DNA from: Klebsiella sp. RHBSTW-00484
GTDB taxonomy: Bacteria; Pseudomonadota; Gammaproteobacteria; Enterobacterales; Enterobacteriaceae
Length of the DNA stretch: 64,000 bases
Assembly (NCBI RefSeq): GCF_013705725.1
Contig: NZ_CP055481.1
Span: 3,348,001 to 3,412,000, forward strand
Direction of reading: 5' to 3'
Each line of letters starts with the position of its first letter. The stretch's first letter is position 1. Shown here piece by piece: positions 1-8,847 of the stretch. Position numbers and translations under genes: made by a program. The notes under the pieces are model-generated. The model saw nothing but the letters and a program-made list of their open reading frames with translations, did no database searches and was not told the DNA's origin.

Positions 1-244
1 CTTTCGCACGAAATACAGCCATAAAAACGAAAAAGTTGACTACAACAACCAACCAGTGGGTCGACTCATATAAGCCGAACAAATAGCGAAACGGTATGCT
101 GGCATAGGTAATCACGAGTAAATATGCTGTACACGATACCCATGGCCGATATCTCCTGAGCTGTGCACGTCGATAAAACATCAAATTCAGGGTAATAAAA
201 GCGCAGAGAACTGAATTAACCAGCGCAGAAAGATTATTTTCCAT
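1..244 (-). CDS. Putative 3-TM phage holin-like protein (partial, runs off the left edge)
   Basis: An open frame begins at the ATG read leftward from 244 (MENNLSALVNSVLCAF...) and stays open to base 1, giving 81 codons. The visible part has a hydrophobic helix at about residues 5-22, a basic segment (RRAQLRRYRPW), a second helix at 38-55 and a third at 64-78. This pattern of short, basic, three-helix proteins fits the phage holin family PF05449, which is usually encoded next to a second holin in tailed-phage lysis cassettes. Its start overlaps the end of the next upstream holin-like gene by 11 bp, as expected for a co-translated lysis pair. The C-terminus is outside the window. The family call is from memory of the family pattern. 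Confidence 0.55.
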   Translation of the reverse strand, partial: MENNLSALVNSVLCAFITLNLMFYRRAQLRRYRPWVSCTAYLLVITYASIPFRYLFGLYESTHWLVVVVNFFVFMAVFRAK

Positions 245-626
245 TCGGACGCTCATTATTATGCCGGGTTAATATTTTGTACAAATCGGTCAGTTCTTGA
301 TTATTCAGAAACGTGAGGATCTTAATAATAAGTGCAGATATCAGCACCGCGCCCAGCGCGTCTAATGGCCTTTCACTATACCCTGTCCAGGATGCCAGTT
401 TCGTCCCGATTAACCCGGCTCCCAGGACACCAACAATAAAGGAAGTCATGAAATAAGCGGCCAATCGAAAGCGGGTAATATTTACCGCAGTTGCCACATA
501 AAATACCGCACCAGCAAAAGCCCCAAAAACAACGCCATAATCAATACCTGTTACCAACCCAAACATACCAGCTCCCATTAATCCACCAGCAACAACTAGC
601 GATGTACCGGAAACAGGATCAGACAT
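234..626 (-). CDS. Putative phage holin
   Basis: A 130-residue membrane protein with a short polar N-terminus (MSDPVSGTS), hydrophobic segments at about 8-25, 30-50, 55-75 and 88-106, and a charged C-terminus ending in HNNERPNGK. Size, topology and the glycine/alanine-rich helices fit phage holins, which form the inner-membrane lesion that releases endolysin. It overlaps the small holin-like gene downstream by 11 bp, so the two form a lysis-type pair. No endolysin gene is visible; it would lie further left, outside the window. A sequence AGGGAGG lies 6-12 bases upstream of the start codon and serves as ribosome binding site. The holin call rests on topology and context, not on a catalytic motif. 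Confidence 0.6.
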   Translation of the reverse strand: MSDPVSGTSLVVAGGLMGAGMFGLVTGIDYGVVFGAFAGAVFYVATAVNITRFRLAAYFMTSFIVGVLGAGLIGTKLASWTGYSERPLDALGAVLISALIIKILTFLNNQELTDLYKILTRHNNERPNGK

Positions 627-703
627 TTATCCTCCCTTCTTTCACTGTGAGTGATGATGGTGAATACCGAAGTGCAGAATAATTTTTCATACTTACACTA
701 CGG

Positions 704-1066
704 TTACCTCGCCGTTATTTTCTTTCTTTTTTGTAAACCAAGTGCATAGATCGCCCGATGGCAAAGATAATCAGCGGATTCTATATATTTATGCCCGAAC
801 TCTTGTTGATAAATAATTGCCGCTCGCTCAATTTGGCGTTTGTATTCTTCGCGTTGCCAGATGACATCCTGAGCAATAAATTTTATAGGCGCAGCGTTAT
901 CAATAGAGTCCGGCGTATGATGTACTCCTTTGGCCTGAATCTGAGCGCGACCAGGCGTCGGTCGATGCAGGACGTCTGCAGTGAGGGTTTCAGGATTTTG
1001 CAAGTGCGCGCGACGTTCACGGCGTCGGCCTGCTGCAGAACCCTTAAACGCGGTTCGACGGGACAT
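704..1066 (-). CDS. Unknown small basic protein of the prophage remnant
   Basis: A 120-residue protein that I do not recognise. The first 50 residues are rich in Arg and Lys (FKGSAAGRRRERRAH), the middle is polar and the C-terminal 50 residues look helical (EYKRQIERAAIIYQQEF, then a segment ending LGLQKRKKITAR). A strong ribosome binding site (AGGAGG, five bases before the ATG) supports translation. It lies on the same strand as the holin-like genes, 77 bp upstream of them, and is therefore probably part of the same prophage transcript. There is no membrane segment or signal peptide. It could be a nucleic-acid-binding protein judging by charge, but that is inference only. Confidence 0.5.
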   Translation of the reverse strand: MSRRTAFKGSAAGRRRERRAHLQNPETLTADVLHRPTPGRAQIQAKGVHHTPDSIDNAAPIKFIAQDVIWQREEYKRQIERAAIIYQQEFGHKYIESADYLCHRAIYALGLQKRKKITAR

Positions 1067-1497
1067 AACGGCCTCCTAAATGATCTTTGGTGGTACGGTC
1101 ATAGCGGAGACATTCGCTTAAGCGAGCCTTATTGAAAACCCCATCCCAAAGTTCATTATTTGAGGAAACTGGCTTTTCAGCCACGTAGATTCATTACTGA
1201 ATCGTTGTATCTCATCATCAGGATGATTGAGGTAAATCGTGTTGATGAAATAAAGATACCTTAAGGTTATTTAAAAATAAATACCCTTGGGTATATTTTT
1301 CTATTAAAACTTGTAATCGCATGAAAAAAAAGGATTTTTATGCGTAACTCATTTGACGGAGAGTCGTAAAGGAGATGGAAGAGTACAAGTGTTGCCTATG
1401 CGATAGCCTAAGCAACCCTGATAGCGGAGCCCGTGGAACATTCTCAACAAGGCTTTGACACGACGCATCTGCACGCCTGACGTGCAGATGGCTGCAT
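1067..1497. other. Gene-poor prophage spacer
   Basis: No convincing gene in 431 bp. It is A/T-rich and contains a small palindrome, ATACCC-TT-GGGTAT, at 1281-1294, and an inverted repeat CATCTGCACG/CGTGCAGATG at 1466-1490 just downstream of the repressor stop codon. The second could form a hairpin at the end of the repressor transcript but lacks a clear T-run. A 27-codon frame from 1375 has no properly spaced ribosome binding site. Confidence 0.5.
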
Positions 1498-2226
1498 TTA
1501 CACGAAGCGTTTAACGCTGTGGCTATAGATAACGCGGCCGATAATTTTCAGATATTGTTCATGGCTTTCGCCAATCGTCCAGTCGGCATATTTGCTGTTA
1601 TCTGAATGCACAAGCAGGCCATCGGCAGTGAACTGGAGACGTTTTACCAGCACCGCGCCTTTAAATGAGAAGACATAGATGCCGTCACCTTCGAAGTAAT
1701 CTTTCGATACATCAATAAAGATGTAATCGCCAGTTTCAATCGTGCCTGACATGCTATCGCCGGATACCGTGATCACTTTGATATGCTCTGCGGGCCGGTT
1801 ACCAAAAAGCCTGAGCGCGCCGACGGAGTCATAGGTGATACTGCTGACGGTTTCATCAACTTCACTTGAGACAATGCAACCGGGTCCGGCGCTGGCTTGT
1901 GCATCCAGAACTTCAATAACGTATTGTATCTGTGGTGAATTTTCCACTCGTTCGCTCACGCTATCAATACTCCCGGTAATACCGTCCATCCATCCACGCG
2001 GCAGATTGAATGAAGATTCAATAAGTTCGACCATCTCGTCAGCTATCCTTTTCTTTTGCTTCTTACCTTCGGGGTAGAGCATCCGTGAGACATAAGAAGG
2101 CTCCCGACCAATGGTTCGGGCCACATCAACGGCTTTTCCGCCACATAAATTATCGCGGATATAGAGCAGGCGTTGCCGCCGGATTTCGTATTTGTCCATA
2201 GAAGCGATTTTAACGTCATTTACCAT
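1498..2226 (-). CDS. Phage CI-type repressor with S24 (LexA-like) self-cleavage domain
   Basis: The protein has an N-terminal DNA-binding region (helices around KAVDVARTIGREPSYVSRML) and a C-terminal S24 peptidase fold. The catalytic serine is in VSGDSMSGTIETGDYIF and the catalytic lysine is in AVLVKRLQ. A probable Ala-Gly cleavage site occurs in the linker (QASAGPG). Such proteins hold a prophage silent and are inactivated by RecA-stimulated autocleavage after DNA damage. The start is uncertain: in-frame ATGs at 2226 and 2199 both lack a strong ribosome binding site, and a further one is at 2247. A palindromic operator lies just upstream at 2258-2275. No cro-like gene or early lytic operon remains to its right, so the prophage is truncated here. 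Confidence 0.8.
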   Translation of the reverse strand: MVNDVKIASMDKYEIRRQRLLYIRDNLCGGKAVDVARTIGREPSYVSRMLYPEGKKQKKRIADEMVELIESSFNLPRGWMDGITGSIDSVSERVENSPQIQYVIEVLDAQASAGPGCIVSSEVDETVSSITYDSVGALRLFGNRPAEHIKVITVSGDSMSGTIETGDYIFIDVSKDYFEGDGIYVFSFKGAVLVKRLQFTADGLLVHSDNSKYADWTIGESHEQYLKIIGRVIYSHSVKRFV

Positions 2227-2257
2227 CAGATGGGCAAAATATAGCAAACACTCATAA

Positions 2258-2275
2258 AATTACCTACAGGTAATT
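2258..2275. promoter_or_regulatory. Palindromic operator upstream of the CI-type repressor
   Basis: AATTACCT-AC-AGGTAATT: two perfect 8-bp arms around a 2-bp centre, placed immediately upstream of the repressor gene. This is the size and position of a lambdoid-type operator, so autoregulation by the repressor is likely. The divergent lytic promoter it would normally control has been lost. Confidence 0.55.
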
Positions 2276-2653
2276 ATCATCAATGTCCACGCTTCATCAT
2301 CTTCCTGGTGCCGAACGGAAATCGGCAACATTGCTACTTATGGAAAAATGGCGCACTCAATTTTGGTGTAGGGTGTCGTCCATACGCGAGTCTCTATGCT
2401 CAAGCTGAACTAATTTATCTAACTTATGGATTTTGTAGCGCCTGGAGATCAAAAAAGCCGGGTTCTTTGGCGTCTATACTAAAACAAGCAGTCGCAAACG
2501 GGGTAACACAGCGCTCGTCAAAAATGAATTGATAAGAATCCTGTAAGGTTGCGCTGATGTCGGGTTGCAAGAAAAACATAAGCAAATGCTCAGGGAGTGT
2601 CCTTGAGCATAAATTTTATATTTATCAAACATTAAGCAATGTGAGTATTGAAT
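2276..2653. other. Intergenic region between prophage edge and nifJ
   Basis: No convincing gene. One hairpin is present at 2586-2610 (ATGCTCAGGGA, loop GTG, TCCTTGAGCAT; 11 pairs with one G-T), followed by an A/T-rich run and the nifJ start. It may be the terminator or attenuator of a transcript entering from the left, or part of the nifJ leader. Confidence 0.4.
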
Positions 2654-5600
2654 ATGATCACTATCGACGGTAATGGCGCGGCCGCCTCAGTCGCGTTTCG
2701 CACCAGTGAAGTTATCGCCATCTACCCGATTACGCCCAGCTCCACGATGGCGGAGCAGGCGGACGCCTGGGCTGGCAACGGGCTGAAAAACGTCTGGGGC
2801 GACGTTCCCCGCGTCGTCGAAATGCAGTCAGAAGCCGGGGCAATTGGTGCCGTACACGGGGCGCTGCAAACCGGCGCCCTCTCGACCTCTTTTACTTCAT
2901 CGCAGGGTTTACTGCTGATGATCCCGACGCTGTACAAACTGGCAGGCCAACTGATGCCGTTTGTTCTGCACGTCGCTGCCCGTACCGTGGCAACCCACGC
3001 GCTCTCTATCTTCGGCGATCACTCTGATGTAATGGCTGTGCGCCAGACCGGCTGCGCGATGCTCTGCGCCAGCAGCGTCCAGGAAGCGCAGGATTTTGCC
3101 CTGATTTCGCATATCGCCACGCTGCAAAGCCGGGTGCCATTTATTCATTTCTTCGATGGTTTTCGCACCTCGCACGAAATCAATAAAATCGCCCCGCTGG
3201 CCGACGATACCCTTCGTAGCCTGCTGCCGCAGGATAAAATTGACGAACATCGCCAGCGCGCGCTGAATCCGGAACATCCGGTGATCCGCGGTACCTCCGC
3301 TAACCCGGATACTTACTTCCAGTCCCGCGAAGCAACTAACCCGTGGTACGACGCGGTTTACGATCATGTCGAAACCGCCATGAACGATTTCGCCGCCACC
3401 ACCGGACGCCAGTACAAGCCGTTTGAGTTCTACGGCCATCCGCAGGCAGAACGCGTCATTGTGATCATGGGCTCGGCCATTGGTACCTGTGAAGAAGTGG
3501 TTGAAGAACTGCTGAGCCGCGGCGAAAAAGTCGGCGTGCTGAAAGTTCGTCTTTACCGCCCCTTCTCTGCCGCTCATCTGTTGGAAGTCCTGCCGGAAAG
3601 CGCCCGCGCCGTGGCGGTACTGGACCGCACTAAGGAGCCTGGGGCTCAGGCGGAACCGCTGTATCTCGACGTGATGACCGCCCTGGCGGAAGCCTTTAAC
3701 CGCGGCGAGCGCGAAACTCTGCCGCGCACCATCGGCGGTCGTTATGGACTGTCCTCCAAAGAGTTCGGCCCAGAGTGCGTACTGGCGATCTTCAACGAAC
3801 TGAGCGCCGCCAAACCGAAACCGCGCTTCACCGTCGGCATCTACGACGATGTCACCAACCTTTCCCTGCCGCTGGTGGAAAATACCCTGCCGTCGGAAGC
3901 CAAGCTGGAAGCGTTGTTCTACGGTCTCGGCAGCGACGGCAGCGTCTCGGCCACCAAAAATAATATCAAGATTATCGGCAACTCAACGCCGTGGTTCTCG
4001 CAGGGCTATTTCGTCTATGACTCAAAAAAGGCCGGCGGCCTGACGGTTTCACACCTGCGCGTTAGCGAGAAGCCGATTCGTTCTTCTTATCTGATTTCAC
4101 AGGCGGACTTCGTCGGCTGTCATCAGCTCCAGTTTATCGACAAGTATCAGATGGTCGAGCGTCTGAAGCCTGGCGGCATTTTCCTGCTCAACACACCTTA
4201 CAGCGCTGATGAAGCCTGGTCTCGTCTGCCGCAGGAAGTGCAGGCGACGTTGAATCAGAAAAAAGCACGGTTCTATATTGTCAATGCGGCAAAAATCGCC
4301 CGCGAATGCAGCCTCGGCGCGCGTATTAACACCGTTATGCAGATGGCGTTTTTCCATCTGACGCAAATTCTGCCGGGCGATAGCGCGCTGGCGGAATTGC
4401 AGGGCGCTATCGCCAAAAGCTACAGCAGCAAAGGTCAGGAACTGGTCGAACGCAACTGGCAGGCGCTGGCGATGGCCCGCGAGTCGCTGGCGGAAGTGCC
4501 GTTGCAGCCAGTCGATGGCAACAGCCCGAATCGCCCGCCGGTGGTGTCCGATGCCGCGCCAGACTTTGTCAAAACGGTGACCGCCGCGATGCTGGCCGGA
4601 CTCGGCGATGCGCTGCCGGTTTCCGCTCTACCACCGGATGGCACCTGGCCGATGGGCACTACCCGTTGGGAAAAACGCAACATCGCCGAAGAGATCCCGA
4701 TCTGGAAAGAGGAGCTTTGTACTCAGTGTAACCACTGCGTCGCCGCCTGCCCACACTCGGCTATTCGCGCTAAAGTTATCTCCCCGGAAGCGATGGAAAA
4801 CGCTCCGGCCAGCCTGCACTCTCTGGATGTGAAGTCCCGCGATATGCGCGGGCAGAAATATGTATTGCAGGTGGCGCCGGAAGATTGCACCGGTTGTAAT
4901 CTCTGCGTCGAAGTGTGCCCGGCAAAAGACCGGCAAAACCCGGAAATCAAGGCCATCAATATGATGTCGCGCCTTGAGCATGTTGAAGAAGAGAAAGTGA
5001 ATTATGACTACTTCCTCAACCTGCCGGAAATTGACCGCAGCAAGCTGGAACGTATTGATATCCGAACGTCACAGCTGATTAGCCCGCTGTTCGAATACTC
5101 CGGGGCCTGCTCCGGCTGCGGCGAAACGCCGTATATCAAACTGCTGACTCAGCTGTACGGCGATCGGATGTTAATCGCCAACGCTACGGGCTGTTCATCT
5201 ATCTATGGCGGCAACCTGCCCTCCACACCGTACACCACCGATGCCAACGGTCGCGGCCCAGCGTGGGCCAACTCGTTGTTCGAGGATAACGCCGAATTTG
5301 GCTTAGGCTTCCGCCTTACCGTCGATCAGCATCGTCAGCGCGTGATGCGTCTGCTATCAGAGTTTTCCGGTAAGCTTCCGGCGGAGCTGAACGACGCGCT
5401 GCATGCAGAAGCAACGCCTGAGGTGCGCCGTGAACAGGTTGCCGAACTGCGTAAGGTTCTGGCAAATGAAGCGGGAGCGAAGGAGCTGTTAACCGACGCC
5501 GATGCGCTGGTGGAGAAATCAATCTGGCTGATTGGTGGCGACGGCTGGGCCTATGATATCGGCTTTGGCGGTCTCGACCACGTGCTGAGCCTGACCGAAA

Positions 5601-6181
5601 ACGTCAATATTCTGGTGCTCGATACCCAATGCTACTCCAATACCGGCGGCCAGGCCTCGAAGGCTACCCCACTGGGCGCGGTCACTAAGTTTGGTGAGCA
5701 CGGCAAGCGCAAAGCGCGTAAAGATCTCGGCGTGAGCATGATGATGTACGGCCATGTGTACGTCGCACAGATTTCTCTGGGTGCCCAGCTTAACCAGACG
5801 GTAAAAGCGATTCAGGAAGCAGAGGCTTATCCGGGACCGTCGCTGATTATCGCCTACAGTCCTTGCGAGGAGCATGGTTACGATTTGGCCCTGAGCCACG
5901 ATCAGATGCGTCAACTGACCGCTACCGGATTCTGGCCGCTGTACCGCTTCGACCCGCGTCGCGCCGATGAAGGCAAACTCCCGCTGGCGCTGGATTCTCG
6001 GCCACCGTCAGACGCGTTAGCAGAAACGTTGCTTAACGAGCAGCGCTTCCGTCGCCTGAATGCACAGCAGCCGGAAGTGGCGGAGCAGTTGTGGAAGGAT
6101 GCAACGAAAGATCTGCAAAAACGCTACGACTTCCTCGCGCAGTTGGCCGGTAAGGCGGAAAAACCAGCGACTGAAAGTTAA
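2654..6181 (+). CDS. nifJ: Pyruvate:flavodoxin/ferredoxin oxidoreductase
   Basis: This 1175-residue single-chain enzyme oxidises pyruvate with CoA to acetyl-CoA and CO2 and passes electrons to flavodoxin or ferredoxin in the cytoplasm. The N-terminus (MITIDGNGA...YPITPSS) is the pyrimidine-binding side of the TPP site. Two [4Fe-4S] motifs follow at about C689-x2-C692-x2-C695-x3-C699 and C745-x2-C748-x2-C751-x3-C755. The C-terminal TPP domain has GACSGCGETPY and GDGWAYDIGFGGLDH. Length and sequence are close to E. coli YdbK (1174 residues). The ATG at 2654 is preferred over the in-frame TTG at 2648 because it matches the conserved MITIDG start. It is a single gene, followed by the convergent micC terminator. 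Confidence 0.97.
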   Translation: MITIDGNGAAASVAFRTSEVIAIYPITPSSTMAEQADAWAGNGLKNVWGDVPRVVEMQSEAGAIGAVHGALQTGALSTSFTSSQGLLLMIPTLYKLAGQLMPFVLHVAARTVATHALSIFGDHSDVMAVRQTGCAMLCASSVQEAQDFALISHIATLQSRVPFIHFFDGFRTSHEINKIAPLADDTLRSLLPQDKIDEHRQRALNPEHPVIRGTSANPDTYFQSREATNPWYDAVYDHVETAMNDFAATTGRQYKPFEFYGHPQAERVIVIMGSAIGTCEEVVEELLSRGEKVGVLKVRLYRPFSAAHLLEVLPESARAVAVLDRTKEPGAQAEPLYLDVMTALAEAFNRGERETLPRTIGGRYGLSSKEFGPECVLAIFNELSAAKPKPRFTVGIYDDVTNLSLPLVENTLPSEAKLEALFYGLGSDGSVSATKNNIKIIGNSTPWFSQGYFVYDSKKAGGLTVSHLRVSEKPIRSSYLISQADFVGCHQLQFIDKYQMVERLKPGGIFLLNTPYSADEAWSRLPQEVQATLNQKKARFYIVNAAKIARECSLGARINTVMQMAFFHLTQILPGDSALAELQGAIAKSYSSKGQELVERNWQALAMARESLAEVPLQPVDGNSPNRPPVVSDAAPDFVKTVTAAMLAGLGDALPVSALPPDGTWPMGTTRWEKRNIAEEIPIWKEELCTQCNHCVAACPHSAIRAKVISPEAMENAPASLHSLDVKSRDMRGQKYVLQVAPEDCTGCNLCVEVCPAKDRQNPEIKAINMMSRLEHVEEEKVNYDYFLNLPEIDRSKLERIDIRTSQLISPLFEYSGACSGCGETPYIKLLTQLYGDRMLIANATGCSSIYGGNLPSTPYTTDANGRGPAWANSLFEDNAEFGLGFRLTVDQHRQRVMRLLSEFSGKLPAELNDALHAEATPEVRREQVAELRKVLANEAGAKELLTDADALVEKSIWLIGGDGWAYDIGFGGLDHVLSLTENVNILVLDTQCYSNTGGQASKATPLGAVTKFGEHGKRKARKDLGVSMMMYGHVYVAQISLGAQLNQTVKAIQEAEAYPGPSLIIAYSPCEEHGYDLALSHDQMRQLTATGFWPLYRFDPRRADEGKLPLALDSRPPSDALAETLLNEQRFRRLNAQQPEVAEQLWKDATKDLQKRYDFLAQLAGKAEKPATES

Positions 6182-6205
6182 ACCGCGGACGTTTTTTCAG
6201 CATAT

Positions 6206-6316
6206 AAAAAAAGCCCGAATATCAATTCGGGCTTGTCATTTAACCGACCAATAAAAGCCATTCTCAGGAACGGACGGCAGCAAAAAAAATTTTGGATAAC
6301 AATAAAGGCATATAAC
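6206..6316 (-). ncRNA. micC: MicC small regulatory RNA
   Basis: Read leftward from 6316 the sequence begins GTTATATGCCTTTATTG, which matches the 5' end of E. coli MicC, the part that pairs with the ompC leader. It ends with a GC-rich terminator (AAGCCCGAAT/ATTCGGGCTT) and a T-run at 6206-6212. About 111 nt lie between these, close to the 109 nt of E. coli MicC, and the position between nifJ/ydbK and ompN, divergent from ompN, is the E. coli position. The central segment differs from E. coli. A -10 element TATTAT (6323-6328) is six bases upstream of the start. MicC is an Hfq-dependent repressor of porin synthesis. Confidence 0.88.
6207..6232. terminator. Bidirectional terminator between nifJ and micC
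   Basis: AAGCCCGAAT-ATCA-ATTCGGGCTT with seven A residues on the left side, giving a T-run when read on the minus strand. It is the intrinsic terminator of MicC and probably also stops nifJ transcription from the left. Confidence 0.8.
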
Positions 6317-6322
6317 GGGCGG

Positions 6323-6328
6323 ATAATA
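6323..6328 (-). promoter_or_regulatory. micC promoter -10 element
   Basis: TATTAT on the minus strand, six bases before the inferred MicC 5' end at 6316. Assigned from its spacing to the conserved RNA start. Confidence 0.5.
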
Positions 6329-6536
6329 CGACATTAATATTGATGTGTATAATTTTTATTTTATATATTTCCCATCAAAACATTCACTATAATTATCATC
6401 ATTTCATTCGTATTATTTGTTTTAGATTTTACTTATATCGTAACAATTGATACTTACCATATATTAATTCGCTCCTTTAGCATGAGTTCACTTCCCTTGA
6501 GGAAGCTAAAACAAAAACAGCTAAAGGATTGTCTAA

Positions 6537-7643
6537 ATGAAAAGAAAAGTACTGGCCCTCGTTATCCCGGCATTATTAGCTGCTGGCGCGGCTCATTCCG
6601 CTGAGATTTATAATAAAGACGGAAATAAACTGGACCTCTACGGCAAGGTAGACGGTCTGCATTATTTCTCTGATGACTCTTCTAAAAATGGCGATCAGTC
6701 TTACGTTCGTCTTGGCTTCAAAGGCGAAACCCAGATTAACGATCAACTGACCGGTTACGGCCAGTGGGAATACAACGTCCAGGCGAACAACACCGAAGGG
6801 ACTGACAACCAGTCCTGGACCCGTCTGGCGTTTGCTGGTCTGAAATTCGCTAACTACGGTTCATTCGATTACGGCCGTAACTATGGCGTGCTGTACGACG
6901 TAGAAGGTTGGACCGATATGCTGCCAGAGTTCGGTGGCGACTCCTACTCTCAGGCTGACAACTTCATGGCTGGCCGCGCCAACGGCGTAGCAACCTACCG
7001 TAACAATGACTTCTTCGGTCTGGTTAACGGTCTGAACTTTGCCCTGCAGTATCAGGGTAAAAACGAAAACGCCGGTAGCGGCGAAGGCACCAACAACGGC
7101 GACCGCAGCGTGCGCAACGCAAATGGCGACGGCTTTGGTCTGTCTACTTCTTATGATTTCGGTATGGGTATCAGCGCCGCTGCCGCTTACACCTCTTCTG
7201 ACCGTACCAACGATCAGATGACCCAGACCACTGCTGGTGGCGACAAAGCTGAAGCATGGACGACTGGCCTGAAATATGATGCCAACAACATCTATCTAGC
7301 AACCATGTATTCAGAAACTCGCAACATGACTCCGTACGGCAACGGTAACGGCGTCGCGAACAAAACGCAGAACTTTGAAGTGACCGCTCAGTATCAGTTC
7401 GACTTCGGTCTGCGCCCGGCTGTTTCTTTCCTGATGTCTAAAGGTAAAGACCTGAGCAATACCGATGGCGACAAAGACCTGGTGAAATATGCTGATGTCG
7501 GCGCAACCTATTACTTCAACCGTAATATGTCTACCTACGTTGATTACAAAATCAACCTGCTGGATGAAGACGATAGCTTCTATTCTAACAACGGCATCTC
7601 TACTGATGACGTTGTAGCATTGGGCCTGGTTTACCAGTTCTAA
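6537..7643 (+). CDS. ompN: Outer-membrane porin OmpN (OmpC/OmpF family)
   Basis: A 368-residue general porin with a 21-residue signal peptide (cleaved after AAHS) and a mature start [19 protein letters not shown]. The constriction-loop motif PEFGGDS is present, and the protein ends in the beta-signal phenylalanine (LGLVYQF). It forms a trimeric 16-strand barrel for small hydrophilic solutes. Sequence and position next to nifJ/ydbK fit OmpN, called OmpK37 in Klebsiella. The upstream intergenic region contains micC on the opposite strand, so the two promoters lie back to back. The 5' leader is A/T-rich with AAAGGA before the ATG. Confidence 0.93.
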   Translation: MKRKVLALVIPALLAAGAAHSAEIYNKDGNKLDLYGKVDGLHYFSDDSSKNGDQSYVRLGFKGETQINDQLTGYGQWEYNVQANNTEGTDNQSWTRLAFAGLKFANYGSFDYGRNYGVLYDVEGWTDMLPEFGGDSYSQADNFMAGRANGVATYRNNDFFGLVNGLNFALQYQGKNENAGSGEGTNNGDRSVRNANGDGFGLSTSYDFGMGISAAAAYTSSDRTNDQMTQTTAGGDKAEAWTTGLKYDANNIYLATMYSETRNMTPYGNGNGVANKTQNFEVTAQYQFDFGLRPAVSFLMSKGKDLSNTDGDKDLVKYADVGATYYFNRNMSTYVDYKINLLDEDDSFYSNNGISTDDVVALGLVYQF

Positions 7644-7650
7644 TGTTAAG

Positions 7651-7670
7651 GCCCGCTGGTAACGGCGGGC
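7651..7670 (+). terminator. ompN terminator hairpin
   Basis: GCCCGCTGGTAACGGCGGGC directly after the ompN stop, followed by a pyrimidine-rich tail (TCTCTCCTTCTC) rather than a pure T-run. Confidence 0.6.
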
Positions 7671-7798
7671 TCTCTCCTTCTCTTGCCCCTCCAACAGCCT
7701 CAGTCAAATCAAAACAATATATCTAATGCCTTAAAATAGTCGTCCGATGAATGATATATTGCTATCAAGAACTGCCGTAGCCGTAGAGGACGCCCGTT

Positions 7799-8011
7799 AT
7801 GAATCATCAGCCCGTAAAATCTTCCCGAATCACCTCCGTCGCCTACGACGAGTCCTCTGGCATTCTTGAAATACGCTTTCGCGATAACCAAACGCTGCAG
7901 TATATCGGTGTCCCGTCGCGTATTTACCGTAATTTCCTGCAAGTTGTTTCTAAAGGTCGTTTTTACGATGGCGTCATCAAAGGTAAATTTACCGAACGCC
8001 GCTGCGCCTGA
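7799..8011 (+). CDS. KTSC-domain small protein
   Basis: A 70-residue protein containing the KTSC pattern almost end to end: VKSSRITSVAYDESSGILEIRFRDNQTLQYIGVPSRIYRNFLQ, then a basic tail. KTSC domains are small beta-rich modules, sometimes fused to RNA- or nucleotide-related enzymes; the biochemical role is not established. GAGG nine bases upstream of the ATG is the likely ribosome binding site. It stands alone between ompN and uspF. There is no signal peptide or membrane segment. Confidence 0.75.
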   Translation: MNHQPVKSSRITSVAYDESSGILEIRFRDNQTLQYIGVPSRIYRNFLQVVSKGRFYDGVIKGKFTERRCA

Positions 8012-8093
8012 TAGTAAAAGTGTGATTGTGGTCAATGTACAATAATCGCCCGGATGGCCTACACTTTTAGTGGTTACTTAAACAGGAGGTTTT

Positions 8094-8528
8094 ATGAACA
8101 GAATGATTCTTGTGCCCATCGATATTTCCGATACAGAATTAACTGACCGCGTTATCAAGCATGTTGAAGCAGAAGCCAGAATCGATGATGCCGAGGTGCA
8201 TTTCCTGACCGTCATTCCCTCCCTGCCCTATTACGCTTCGCTGGGAATGGCCTACACCGCTGAGCTACCTGCGATGGATGACCTGAAAGCGGAATCTGAA
8301 TCGCGGCTGAAGGAAATTGTGAGTAAGTTTAATATCCCGGAAGACCGCATCCATTTCCACATTACGGAAGGTTCGCCGAAGGATAAAATCCTCGCAATGG
8401 CGAAATCGCTACCCGCAGACCTGGTGATTATTTCATCGCATCGCCCGGATATTACTACCTATCTGCTGGGTTCTAACGCTGCCGCTGTCGTGCGCCACGC
8501 CGAGTGTTCGGTGCTGGTCGTGCGTTAA
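8094..8528 (+). CDS. uspF: Universal stress protein F
   Basis: A 144-residue cytoplasmic UspA-fold protein nearly identical in pattern to E. coli UspF ([16 protein letters not shown]...). The nucleotide-binding loop is seen near the C-terminus ([30 protein letters not shown]), typical of the ATP-binding UspF/G class. UspF-class proteins are linked to stress survival, adhesion and motility. A strong ribosome binding site (AGGAGG) lies six bases before the ATG. A terminator hairpin follows at 8538. In E. coli it also lies near ompN. Confidence 0.93.
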   Translation: MNRMILVPIDISDTELTDRVIKHVEAEARIDDAEVHFLTVIPSLPYYASLGMAYTAELPAMDDLKAESESRLKEIVSKFNIPEDRIHFHITEGSPKDKILAMAKSLPADLVIISSHRPDITTYLLGSNAAAVVRHAECSVLVVR

Positions 8529-8537
8529 CCCTCTTAG

Positions 8538-8561
8538 CCCGCCATTGTGCGGGCTTTTTGT
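8538..8561 (+). terminator. uspF terminator
   Basis: AGCCCGCCATTGTGCGGGCTTTTTG: a GC-rich stem followed by a T-run ten bases after the uspF stop codon. Confidence 0.8.
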
Positions 8562-8595
8562 CTTTATTTCACACCCTAAGCCGTGAATTATCGTT

Positions 8596-8725
8596 ATATA
8601 CCCGTCATACTTCAAGTTGCTTATGTGTTGGCTACGTGCGCTCACCCCAGTCACATAGTTATCTATGCTCCTGGGGACTCCCTCCCTTGCCGCCTTTAAG
8701 CAACTCGAATTATTTAGGGTATATA
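8596..8725. repeat. ERIC (intergenic repeat unit)
   Basis: About 130 bp with inverted ends (ATATACCCGTCATACTTC... and ...AATTATTTAGGGTATAT). The central halves, CTCACCCCAGTCAC and GCTCCTGGGGACTC, correspond to the conserved core of the enterobacterial ERIC/IRU repeat. It lies between uspF and the Bor-like lipoprotein gene and would fold into a long stem in RNA. Confidence 0.9.
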
Positions 8726-8847
8726 TCGGCTGATATTATGACTATTTTTAACGTGCTATTAAATTTAGTAAGTTGTTACTTTCTCTTTTTGCTGTATAAA
8801 ATCCCTCTCCCACTGGGGGTTTGTTATACAACAATTATAGGGATGAT

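Noticed and set aside
758..1135. 125-codon plus-strand frame
   Set aside because: It is antisense to the 704-1066 gene, which has a strong ribosome binding site; its own sequence has no protein-like pattern.
2308..2532. 74-codon plus-strand frame upstream of nifJ
   Set aside because: No ribosome binding site, odd composition, and no recognisable family; treated as intergenic.
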